NCBI RefSeq assembly: GCF_000264905.1 | Contig: NW_006763134.1 | Coordinates: forward strand, 2,631,013 to 2,695,012 | Reading direction: 5' to 3' | DNA: 64,000 nucleotides | From: Stereum hirsutum FP-91666 SS1 | Taxonomy: Eukaryota > Basidiomycota > Agaricomycetes > Russulales > Stereaceae | Shown: positions 34,244 to 44,998 of the stretch, piece by piece | Layout of the letters: the number at the start of each line of letters is the position of its first letter | How positions within the stretch are numbered: the stretch's first letter is position 1 | The notes under the pieces: model-generated | What the model was told of the DNA's origin: nothing | Seen by the model: the letters and a program-made list of their open reading frames with translations, nothing else | The model's database searches: none | Translations under genes and position numbers: made by a program

Positions 34244-35517
34244 GCGGCGTCATTTGGGTCGCAGTGAAGGTCCTATGGGGTTGGATTTCCAAGAACTTAT
34301 GCTGGTAGCGACCGCTGTATTGGACAGTATATTTAGTTTGAATATGTTTCCTGAGATATATCAGTCCGTCCCAAGAGCGGACCACCTCTACTCGACGAAT
34401 CTTTCACTTAGCTGACAGCTCTATTTCTCACACCCAAAGTCCGCTGGAAAGTGCTACGCCAAAGGCCTTACTTTCCAAGACCTGTTTGAGACTGGGAAAG
34501 AGAAAGCCTTGTGTCCCTATCAATCATCAGGTGGTTCCAATATTTACCAACTGCCTCTACGTAGATGCTATATGCGAGAGAAACGGATTTCGTATGTCGA
34601 GAAGTCCAATGGCTTCTCCGAAACGTTCTTGCCCGCTATTTGTTCATGTGAGCAGCCAAATCGTTCACTCTATACCTTATTCTCTCTGCGTGCAGACGCG
34701 TTCCGTGAGCTTTGTTTTGCCCTCAGATTACCGCCGCCAACGTCATGTTTCTTAACCTAAGGAACTCCGACTAGCACTCGAGAAGACACACTGCCAGCGG
34801 GCTCTCTTCGTTCACGTCTGAAATGATTTGTGTGCAAAACTGATTTCTGTGTAGAACTGTGCGCTGGTAGAGTTGACTCAGTGGGACATGCATTAATGTC
34901 TACTCGCCTTCGCAGGCATGTTGTGTAGCCGATGCGACATCGCATTAATCGCCCGCCGTGTGCTCTAAGGACCACACCTGGCCGGGCACATCGGTCTCTA
35001 TCCAGCACGATCACAAGCCTAAGACGTGCACCTAGACCTGCATCCGGACAAATACCTCGTTCGTCCCATAGGCCAGGGTTTGCATTCTGTGATGAATGGT
35101 ATATGTTTCCAATATAACTTCGCCTGCAAATGTTTTGCATAAGAATGTATCTCAGGTGTCAGAGATGGAATGTGGGAAACAGAAGCGATGCGGACTGAAA
35201 AGAGGGGCGAGGCGAGTCCACGTCCTACGATCTCTCAATTGCGCTTATCCTTCCCACCCAGTCGTCTGTGGATGCGATACACGCCTAGGCATCATTGTAC
35301 CGCTTGCGATCGGACCCGATGGTTGACTCGGGTAGAACTTCCCATCGATACACGCTGTCTCCAATGATCCATACACAGCAATACACTTACGCCCACATAT
35401 CCCTTGATATGGCACCCGCCCACGGCCAGACGTCGTATTCGCAAAACCTGCATACTTTGAATCGCGAAATCATCATCAACGATTTCATTGCTATCCCCGT
35501 ATTTCAGCTCCTCACCC
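34244..35517. other. Intergenic region, no gene recognised
   Basis: Short frames only. A possible extra 5' exon of the coiled-coil gene could start at ATG 35409, ending at a GTATTTCAG-like junction near 35508. Confidence 0.35.
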
Positions 35518-37159
35518 ATGTGTACTCCACCGCTCACGGACATCGTCGTCGACACCGAGATAGAGACCACCGTCACAATTGATCCTCATCCCTCTGCTCC
35601 CGAAGAAGAAGCGGTGCGCCACCCGTCCGAATGCGTTCAGGTCGCAGGAGCAGACGAGATGGACATCGACGACGAACACCATAGCTCTACCACTCTCGAT
35701 TCCACCGAAATCTCAGACGAAGTGCCCACCGATCGAGCAGACACCGGGATCGAGTCCTCCACAGAAGCTCCTCCCGCAGACGCCCCCCCGGACTCCGCGT
35801 CCAGCAAAGACGATGACATACGCCACCCGCCAGAATACGTCCAAGTCTCTGCTGCGTACGTGATGGATCTCGAAGACGACAGCCGTAGCTCGACCTGCGA
35901 TGGCTCGGGCGACGTCGACGGGGACTCCACTGATTGTACGTCTCCTACCACTACTGCTGTCGGCGAAGACGATTCCTCCGTGGAAGGCGACAAGGTGGGC
36001 CACGCGGCCAAATCTGTCCGGTTCTCCGACGAGGACTACGTTAGGGAGTTTGAGAAGGATAAGGGGTGTACTTTGATCTTGATTGTTTCGAATGATGGGC
36101 ATGCGGGTGGCGAAGGCTCGGATGAGGAGGAAGGTAGCGCGGAAGAAGAATCGGAGGAGGAGGAAGCATCGGAGGAGGAGGAAGCATCCGAACAGGATGA
36201 CTTGGAGTCACGGCTAGCATCCAAGTGGGCGAAAGAGTATCGGACTAGAGAGGAAGAGAAGAAGAAGTTAGCGGAGGAGAAGGAGAAAGAGTTGGAGAAT
36301 TTGATTCGTGATGAGGTGCAGAGAGATCCGGACGCCGTAGGAGACGACGAGGGTAAGACAGTGAGCGAGGAGTATCTGAAGCGAGAGAGGGCGACTTTTA
36401 GGGCGGTGTATCATGCGCTTGAAGTGGAGATCGGACGTCTGACAGAGGAAAATGAGAGCATGAAGGAGGTCATAGAGCAACAGGAGAGAGGTGATCAGGA
36501 TTTGAAGAGACAGTATGAGAGGTTTTGGCGGGGTGTCGTGCGCGAGGTGGAGACGAGGTTGAAAACGATGAAGGGGGGAATAGAAGGCTGTCCTTTGGGG
36601 CAGAGGGACTCATCATGCTCGAAATGCGATCAGTCAATGGAGGAGAAGGAGGCCTGGAAAAAGGAACGGCTCGCTCTGATGCTGGAGAAGGAGACATTGA
36701 TGAAGGAGTGCGACGAGCTGAGGCACGAGAGAGAGGAGGCTATCGCGAAATGTGGCTCCCTAGAACAAAGGTGCTTGGGGTTGAAGAAGGATCGCGATAG
36801 GGTAAAGGTGCAGATGAGGGAGATGATTGCGCGGTTGGAACATAGCGAGCAGGACGCTAAGCACCACGATAACGGTGACCTAAAGCTGGTGCGTACGAGA
36901 CCGTCATATCACGTTCTCGGTCAGTTTGGGAAGTCGTCTTCTGCTAATCACTTCTTCATCTGTCCAGCTTGCGAAACGTACTCGGAAAAGAGGATTGGTG
37001 GAGGGAAATCCAGGATCGGAGAGGCCCCCAAAAAAGGTATGAGTATGCAGTCCATAATGATTGTTGTAACTGACCCGAGTTTGATAGTCCAAGAAACGGG
37101 ATGCTCGCGCGGTGCAGGACCTTGTTGAGACGTTGGATATGTTGCGCTGTGACGAGTAG
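35518..37159 (+). CDS. Acidic coiled-coil protein with basic, NLS-like C-terminus
   Basis: Three exons (35518-36888, 36968-37036, 37088-37159) give 503 aa. Residues about 1-180 are Ser/Asp/Glu/Pro-rich and disordered. Near residue 165 is KSVRFSDEDYV. A run of Glu/Ser follows (about 200-235), then continuous charged heptads (about 235-455), with a CPLGQRDSSCSKC Cys cluster inside the coil. Splicing out two introns converts an unrelated read-through tail into AKRTRKRG ... PPKKSKKRDARAV, a bipartite nuclear-localisation-like segment, then a short helix ending RCDE. The family is not recognised. A nuclear scaffold-type role is a guess from composition. The start at 35518 is the first in-frame ATG of the large exon. 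Confidence 0.65.
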
Positions 37160-38909
37160 GCGGCGAAATCAGCTGTCGTCGATTGCGTCGCAAATTGGTG
37201 TGCTACGCAACACTTCGTTAGTTAAATCACATATTTGCATTTACATAGCTTTGATCGTATTTCGTTCTAACCAATGACTTTTACTCTGGCTCAAATGTGT
37301 GGAGTATGGTCTCTGAGGGCTTAAGCCCTGGTACGATGTTAGACATGAGGCCAATGGCGATAAGATCCTAATCGAGACGGAACAAGCTAAATGCGGCGGT
37401 GCTATGCTAGAAAGCGGAGATGTAAGGGGGCCACGTCATAAAGAGTGTCACGAAGTTGTGAACATGTGGCAAGACTGCAGTTGAAGGACCTTCAACACGC
37501 CCGCAGACCTCGCCAAAGGCGCACACATTGGCGCAGATGCTCACCCTTCGTTTTGATAACCACATTGGCAGCAGCGTACGAGAAATCCGATATCAACACC
37601 TACCGCTCATCGATAGATAGGTCCAGCCTGCGGACATTCATCGAGACTGCAGGTAACCGTACCCGGATGTGATAGATCCGTCGCTCTGCAGAGAACAAGA
37701 GTAAAATGCACACCTTGCTGGCGCACTCCGTCATCGCGATAGTGTCGCTCATCAGGTCAGCAACATCGTAGCATATTGGAATAGCATACATTCAGACTAC
37801 GATGGAGACGATAGACGATCGCCAGGGTTTTACATAGAGCTCTGAGCATAGGAGAGGAAAAGATCGAAGAGTTTCTGTTCGCGTGAGATCGTGATTGCAT
37901 CTACAGAGTGGGCTGGCAGGATTGAAGTTCATGGTATGGATGGAGGTGAAGGCGAGCGAACTGGAGACAATGGTGGTAGTGATGCAAGAGCAAAGAGGAG
38001 GAGCGGGATAGAGCGGGACGAACACGTCATCGACTGCGCCACCGCCACACTAGCACGTGGCAAGGTTGATCTTTTGAATTTCGCCGCTTTTTGCCTTGCT
38101 TTGCCTCCTCTTCCTAGGCAACTTGACAGAGATGATGATCGTCGTCTAACTGGTGCTCTGAGTGCTTCTCACGACACAATAGAACATTTCCCTTGCCTTT
38201 TACATCTCATGATCCTCGGCACGTTCAAGTCCAACCTCCAAGCGTCTCTTCGTGCTGACTCGCCCACGGCGAGTTGTCGACCGTCCTTTTCCAAGCCATC
38301 GATATCCATGCAATTTTCTCCTTGAGTAGTCACCAGGGCATAGATACAATGCTCTCCAAATTTTACCTGTGTGCTTCACAAGAGACACTGTTCAACACAG
38401 AACGGGGAACACAAGGGACACACGACGAGATCATCATGCTCGTTCCGATCAGTGTGTTTCCTCACATGCATGTTTCTCCTCTTAAGCCAGAGTTTTGTGT
38501 TATTTTTTTTGAGAATCTATTACCCATCTATGAAAATTTGTTTAAATGTGTTTCCCTTGCGGGTCCCATACAGCAACCCGCTGACCCTCTCTCCCGGCCG
38601 AATGTCTATTCGAGCCCGCTATTAGAGCTGATTGTGATTGAAGAGCGAGATAGCAGAGAGGGTATTCAGCAGCGATCTGTTCCGTGCGCTTTTTCATCCG
38701 CAATCCTATCCGTTTTATCAGCCATTCTCTTCTACGCCACCGTGCCATACTCCCTATTGTACCTTCGCGATGGGTCGCCCCCCTCCGTTTCCCCGATTGA
38801 TACTTCCTCTTCCACTTTATTCAACTCACTGGGCGGTTCATTCCACATTTCATAAACCGTGTCATGCAATTGATACTGTAACTTATCGCGCGCTACTCCT
38901 CTAGACTTA
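37160..38909. other. Intergenic region, no gene recognised
   Basis: Open frames up to 193 codons (38274-38855, plus) have low-complexity, non-conserved-looking content. The sequence GCACGTGGCAAGGT occurs near 38055 and again at 31277, in similar context. Confidence 0.35.
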
Positions 38910-39186
38910 AATTGACACAAATCACTGTAACCTTGCGCACTTCGATGCAGTCAGACTTTCCTCTGATGGGAACCGCATCGTCTCATGCTCCGCTGACTTG
39001 ACCATCCGGATCTGGGACACATGGACTGGAAATGCGATAGGCGAGCCACTGCGAAGCCATACCAGTCTCGTCATGTCTGTCGCAATCACCCCAGACGTGA
39101 AGCACATAGTGTCTGGCTCGAACGACAATACAGTCAGGGTCTGGGATATGGAGTCAGAGGATGCAGACGATGCGGTGTATGCTTGA
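38910..39186 (+). pseudogene. WD40-repeat relic
   Basis: One frame between stops encodes about one and a half WD40 blades: VRLSSDGNRIVSCSADLTIR with IWDTWTG, then VMSVAITPDVKHIVSGSNDN with TVRVWDME, ending shortly after at a stop. There is no start codon or signal upstream and no further blade found on either side. It looks like the surviving piece of a larger repeat protein, such as the NACHT-WD40 class common in this group. Confidence 0.6.
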
Positions 39187-39506
39187 TTTCACCATGACAG
39201 ATTGCAGAGTGTGTTATTTAATTTTCCTGTCTGTTCATATGCCTCAAGTAGCGATATGATGCTGATGAATGAGATTTACACTCCTTCATCCGGAACTATG
39301 TGCATGGTGATAAATATATCATTCAACAGGGCATCGAGTACGACTAAATTTCACAATATATATCCAGGAAAGTGGAACAGCATACGAGCCCCTAGAAGAC
39401 ATCGCAAACCTCATATTAGTACTCGGGTATCATGGATGTAGCATCAAGGTATACTGACAGAGATGAATCAGAGCCGTATTGGCCGTGCACGTTGACTCGA
39501 TAGCGT

Positions 39507-39860
39507 CTACTGGCACTGTAACCCGCTGTCGGTGGCGACGCACTCTGAGAAAAGAAGTCAGTGATACTGACCAGAGCGTTAAAGAAGGATTGTAAAGTAA
39601 CTTACTGCCTTCGATGATACTTCCCGTGCAGGAGCTGATATAGTACTTGCACGAATGGCCGACATCGTAATGGTTGTTGCCGTTGCAGGCCGCCACTGTG
39701 CAATCGAGAAGGTCAGTCTAGCTGTCTGACACACAAGTATCAAAATTAGGTCGAACGTACACGGTGTACAAGCGATATCTGCCTTCAAGGTCGCCGCACT
39801 AGCAGGGACGACGAGGAGGAGCGCGGAGGCGAGAGCGAAGAAGGCGTTGGAGAACTGCAT
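39507..39860 (-). CDS. Six-cysteine small secreted protein, copy 1
   Basis: Three exons on the minus strand (39860-39761, 39695-39606, 39544-39507) give 75 aa. The signal peptide MQFSNAFFALASALLLVVPA is followed by a mature domain with ACTP, LAACNGNNHYDVGHSCKYYI, SSCTG, KCVATDSGLQCQ: six cysteines, likely three disulfides. Exons 2 and 3 are 90 and 38 nt, exactly as in the opposite-strand paralogue 42209-42562, with identical intron phases. The NHY..GHSCKYY core is shared. A TATA box lies about 100 bp upstream. Effector-like extracellular protein; function unknown. Confidence 0.8.
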
Positions 39861-40919
39861 GATAAACTAGTGGTGCTTGGATGTGGTTGGAAGTGAAAAG
39901 ACTGCGAGTGGAAGTGGGAGTGGGTTGTGAGTTCTGAGGGAGGGGCTCAGCGGGTTTATATAACCGTCTGAGATACCCCTCGCACAGAATGAGGATGAAA
40001 GTCCGCTGGGCCTCGACACTTCAGCCGAGTCGTCCACTCTGCAAGGTTGGGTTTCGCTGAGTATCAAGCTGAACGCTCACCGTTCTCTCTCTCGTAATCA
40101 ATTAAGCACGGCTCCATGGCGCCGTCATGATACAGGCTCACACTGCATAACGCGCATGCGTTACGTGCATTGAGATTGAAACTTTTGAAATTAGACGGCC
40201 ACCGGATGACACAATCATGAAGGCCAGCACAGGGAAATGAGAAGAAAGAGGGTACAGCGCTTTCATACCCTCCTTGATGGCATGATCATCATTGTCAAGG
40301 CGTTAAAGAAGAGGATAGACTTGTAGACATACTGTTCGCCGTCGACGTGATCTTGTGACCCTCGAGACTTTGTGCACTGATCTAAGAAGTGATTCTTCAG
40401 TGCACATGCCCGAAAAGCATAAGTCAACTGCAAATATATTGTGAGGAGCACTAGAACACTACGGTCGTCTAGTCATTCGCAAATGACTGAATGCACTTTC
40501 GTTCGCATGTATGGGTGGGTGATGCCTCTGTTGAGCTCAGCAAGAAGACTCGCTGGGCAATGTTTGCACCCCAACTCCAGCTCAAGATGCACTGCAATTG
40601 AAAAATTGTGAACGATACAGGGTCAACCGTCTCGTGAATTCAGTCCGCTTCTACTCTTGTCTAAGAGCTGAATACGAAAGACAGTCGGGTTTTGACCATG
40701 CTCAGGTTAGATAGGACCTGCAACTCGAAGGGCAGAGTGTAACTTGGCGACTGGACGAGCGTACAAAGAGAACGTTACACCTCCGTCTAGTACGACACGG
40801 TTGCATTGAAGGCCATGATCCGTCACGGTCATCATACACATCAGGGCGAGGCTCGTACTAGGCTCGCATTCAGCACAGTAACGAGGGAGCCTCCCGAGCT
40901 CCAGGTTCAACAACAACCC
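39861..40919. other. Intergenic region, no gene recognised
   Basis: Promoter side of the six-cysteine gene; otherwise short frames only. Confidence 0.4.
39956..39963 (-). promoter_or_regulatory. TATA box of six-cysteine protein copy 1
   Basis: TATATAAA on the minus strand, about 97 bp before the ATG at 39860. Confidence 0.55.
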
Positions 40920-41367
40920 TCAAGAGCTCGATGTCCGACTGTCGAGTAAAAATGGGATAGAATCAACCACAATATCACGAGGCCAATGAAGGACTGCCGA
41001 ACTGAGGCGAGATGGCACATACGAAGCCAAACCGATTGACGGCGCTCCATCCACGGAGTCGTGTATCATGACGGGATGGTTTACCTTCTTCTCTTTTTGA
41101 TGTCCTTCAAGCTCGTAAGTCCAATTAATTTCGGGCACAACTGCTCAGCCCGAGCATTGCCCCATCCGTAGGTGACGTTGTTGATAGAAAGAAGTACGCA
41201 CGAAGGGTTTGAATCGGAGATGAATCTTCATCGGTGACTGGGTGTGGTGGGATCTTTCGCAGCGCAAACAACAGAGATATACCGAGCAACTTCGTAATGA
41301 GATAATATGCGCTTGAGGAGCTCGAACGTCTAAACGGTCGAAAGCGGGAAGACAAGGAGGAGAACAA
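40920..41367 (-). CDS. Hypothetical protein with one membrane segment; start not found
   Basis: Two frames join in phase across a GTGCGT...GAGCAG intron (exons about 41367-41202 and 41140-40920). The first encodes a Ser/Arg-rich stretch, then a hydrophobic AYYLITKLLGISLLFAL segment and acidic residues. The second encodes PEINWTYELEGHQKEKKVNH and about 50 more residues, to the stop at 40920. The first exon has no in-frame ATG, so 41367 is only the edge of the supported frame. Family not recognised; could be spurious. Confidence 0.35.
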
Positions 41368-42208
41368 CTTGAACAGCGAAGAGGCTGCAGAACCCGCTGG
41401 CGGGATCAGTTCCCACGACGTAACGACATTTTGGCTCGGGGCCCAATGGAGCGAACAAAAGACCTGTGCGCCGCATCGGAGTGCGCCACATCAATCTCCT
41501 GGTCCTCCTTCACTATTCAATGCACATCTACGGCCGGGAAAAAATCCGCCGCCATTCAGGAGTTTGATGGGATATATCTGCGACGAGGGGTGAGTTTCGT
41601 GAAGTTCAGTGCGGAGAACTTTGCTGATACCAAAGGCCGAGGCAGTAGCTGTACAAACGCTAGCCTGAGCGTCTATCATCACGAGAACGGTGCGTCAATC
41701 TTTGAGAGCCACAGGATTTCCGAGGTGAGACGTAAAGCATGAGTGGACTCATGAAAGAGAGAATACATATTCATCTCAGCTTGTAGGACCATCTCGACAG
41801 GGCTAAAGATGTCATGTGTCAGTGATGCGATACGAATATATTACTCGTCGTACGGCCGCCGCTGATCGGGTTTCGGGGTCATTGATGTTTTCATCTCGAC
41901 CTTAGGTTGAATTGCATGTGTCATATTGGTGGGCTGAGCAGAGAGGGTCTCCGTCGTGCTGGTCTCGTTCATTCGAGTTTCATCCGAGGTGGTATACGGT
42001 CCAGCTGTGTGTTCGTCATGATTCGACTCAACCTAGAGCCTTGGTATCCGCACTTGTATTCTCTGCAAGTATGAGGCATATATCAAATTGACGCCTCAGA
42101 GAGTTATAAAAGCTGATCGCCGAGTCTCTCCATCTCATCAACATCCACAACCTACTTCTATCTCCAACTCACATCCTTCTACCTAGCAACTACCCTTCAT
42201 ATTCCACC
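41368..42208. other. Intergenic region with promoter of six-cysteine protein copy 2
   Basis: No gene recognised; TATAAA at 42105-42110. Confidence 0.4.
42105..42110 (+). promoter_or_regulatory. TATA box of six-cysteine protein copy 2
   Basis: GAGTTATAAAAGC context, 99 bp before the ATG at 42209; same spacing as the paralogue on the other strand. Confidence 0.6.
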
Positions 42209-42562
42209 ATGCAATTCACCACCACCTTCTTCGCTCTCGCCTCCGCGCTCCTCTTCGTCCTCCCCGCGGTCAACGCCATCGCTTGTGACCCCCGTACGCT
42301 TTCCCCTTCGCTGCTCCCACAGAGTGTGAAAACTGACCAAGTCACTTTGCTTTGATAGTGTCCGCTTGCAACGACAAGAACCACTACAACGCCGGCCATT
42401 CATGCAAGTACTACGTGAGCGCCTGCACGGGCGATGTCATCGAAGGCTGTAAGTTTTCTTCTGCACTTCTTCTAGAACAGGATGATCGCCACGATACTAA
42501 ACACCCGATGTACTGTATTTTTAGACTGTGTTTCTACCAGCGGCGGCTTGGTTTGCCAGTAG
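42209..42562 (+). CDS. Six-cysteine small secreted protein, copy 2
   Basis: Three exons (42209-42293, 42359-42448, 42525-42562) give 70 aa. The signal peptide MQFTTTFFALASALLFVLPA is followed by ACDP, LSACNDKNHYNAGHSCKYYV, SACTG, YCVSTSGGLVCQ and the stop. All six cysteines are conserved with copy 1, while the residues between differ, including loss of five residues after the signal peptide. It is oriented head to head with copy 1, about 2.3 kb away, which implies an inverted duplication. Likely secreted; function unknown. Confidence 0.82.
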
Positions 42563-44998
42563 GCGACTGCGCCAATGAATGCTACCGCGATTCGGAGGAG
42601 TCGAATTGGTCAGTTCAGGTCTTTGCTTCTGTGCGGCCCGTCGATACTGAGGCGATCGTCTTTGGTTCATACAGCGTCTCGTTGATTATTCGTTTATCTT
42701 TGTGATCCTGGCTGTGAATCGTTCGTGCTCTGTTCTGGTGAAATATATATATTGGCCTTTTGAACCATAAAGTAGGATGTGAGCGCGGAATATTTGCACG
42801 ATGGATTTTCTTGTGGGCCTTATAGTCATTGGCCACGTTGGATCCATTGAGCATCGACCTCTGCACCGCTCAACATGAAATCAAGGCACCCATAATGCAA
42901 AGTAGGAACGACAGAAACGCAATTCCATAGCACTCGAGTAAGAGCGAGGGTGATGACGAGCGGCAAACATCTTCGAAAGGTCGTGCAGGATAAGAGCTAT
43001 GTGGAATAGGCACAAAATCCAATGAACCAACCACCTCTCTCGATCTCTATGATAGACGAGAAAGGCTCCAGTTTATTACGCCTAAAATCGGGCACTAAAA
43101 CTTGGAATGATCTTCCAGGACTGGGACTATACCACCTACAGCAAAGGACAGAACAAAACGGAACAGAACTAAATCGCTGACCGCTCTTACCATCAAACCT
43201 ACTCAATAGACGAGCCTCCATGGAACAGAAACGTTTGAGAGGAATCCACAGCCAGCAAACCATATAATAATATCGAAGAGACGTTCACTGGGCACCGCGT
43301 CGGTGCGATGTCGAGATGTCACCAGCAACGAGCATTGCGACTCGCGGGCGCTGGGACGAATCTGTCGTGGAATAAGTGTTACAAACCAGGTGAAAGAGGC
43401 GGGGAAAGTATACCATAAAGATATGACTTACCTATCCATACAGATTCTGGCGTGGTTGTACGTCGCTTGTTACGCCACACAAGTAAACAAGCGCCACACT
43501 GTTGGTCGTTGCTCCAGGAAATGCATTCTATAGACAAGAATCCAGCACTCAAGAATGTAATTTCATCAGCAGAGGATGACGGCGATCTACTCCCGAGTCA
43601 GTCGCTGCTCGTTCGTGAGCCTGAGGACGACCAGGGTAATTTGGAAGGGAATTCGTCCGAGTTTTCCAAGCGATCGGGTTGAATCGAGATACCTACTCAG
43701 GGCAAGAGACGGGGGAAAAAATTCGGATAATACAATCCACGAAGAATACTGAGTTCGCGAGTGGGACCCAAGAGCCCTAGCTTTCCGTCCAGAGAGGATG
43801 TGGTCGGTGAGCAGCCTGGCAGAGACTGACGAGTCGGAGACGATCGGGATGAAAGCGGTGGTTGCCGGCGGACTTTGAAGTCAAATTTGCCCTCCCAATT
43901 CTAATTTCCGCTGGCGCGCTCCTTCAACCAACGACAACTCTGAGACCTTTTATGTTCAAAGCACTCTCTCTTTTGGCGGTCTGACAACGTTTACTGCTTC
44001 AGGATTCGATGGCATCTACCAGACGAATAAGCCTAGTCGTCTTAAACATCTATGTCCATGGCCAGTTCTCCTAGTCCACAGCCCGCTCTACTCACGGTCA
44101 CGGACTCGTATAGAACTTCTTCTCTCTTGCCGCCGTGTGGCGACGTCTTTATCTACCGCGTTCCAAGTCCACGGATCAGCGCTTGAACATTGGGCGCTGC
44201 CTCTCAGACGGAGAAATATGCGTAGAGGTCGCATCATGTAGCTCTGGTGATACGTCACCGCTTGCATCTCAGCTTGCTGTTCGCATCTCTCACCAGAATG
44301 ATGCCCTTTTGACCTGCTGAGTGTCTATCGATAAGTAACGCGCTAGGTGAATGCTGTGAAGAAGACTACTACTGCGACGTTGTTGTTCGCCCCGCGGTGT
44401 TCGCAGCGATATGGTTTATATATAGACGGAGAGACATGTGGTCCACCTCGCGCGCGCCTGTTGAGTCTCGCTTCCTTTCTTCTCGTCCACATCCAAATGT
44501 TTTTGCCAAGCATCGAAGATCGTGTCGTTCATTGATTCCTTCGAATTCGGTGGAAGGCCCATCAATTCTTACCCCATCCTGCTCTTTGCTAGCTACATAA
44601 CAGCAAAGTCGTCGTAGGCAAACTGCATCGGAGCATCTTCGAGTGACGCTTTACTTTTACATGCGCCCTCGTCTCCGCAGAGATAACAAGCCGAGAGGGT
44701 TTTGATATCGGATCCTGCGCCCACAGTCGCACACTGCATCGCCCTTCCATCTTTGGCATCCGCATCCGCATCCTAACCTGCCCGCGACTATACTCTGAGA
44801 AGCGACAAGCATATGATCCTTCACCCACACACTCCCCACTTGGTGCCTCTTGTGATAATTATAGCACAACTTCGGTTGGCTCTGCCCGAATCACTGAATT
44901 TTGATTCGTACAGTACATATAGCTGACATCTCACCCGTCGCACACGAGCCCCCCTCTTTCTCACACCCTCCCTCCACGCACCACTCACCACCATCACC
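42563..44998. other. Long intergenic region, no gene recognised
   Basis: Short frames on both strands without domains. The last 200 bp should include the permease promoter. Confidence 0.4.

Noticed and set aside
31230..38080. GCACGTGGCAAGGT shared near 31277 and 38055 with similar CGTCATCGAC context
   Set aside because: The match is short (about 40 bp with gaps) and lacks boundaries; may be an old repeat fragment but not supportable alone.
38274..38855. Plus-strand frame of 193 codons
   Set aside because: Overlaps several other frames and is rich in codons expected from C/T-rich non-coding DNA; no recognisable segment.
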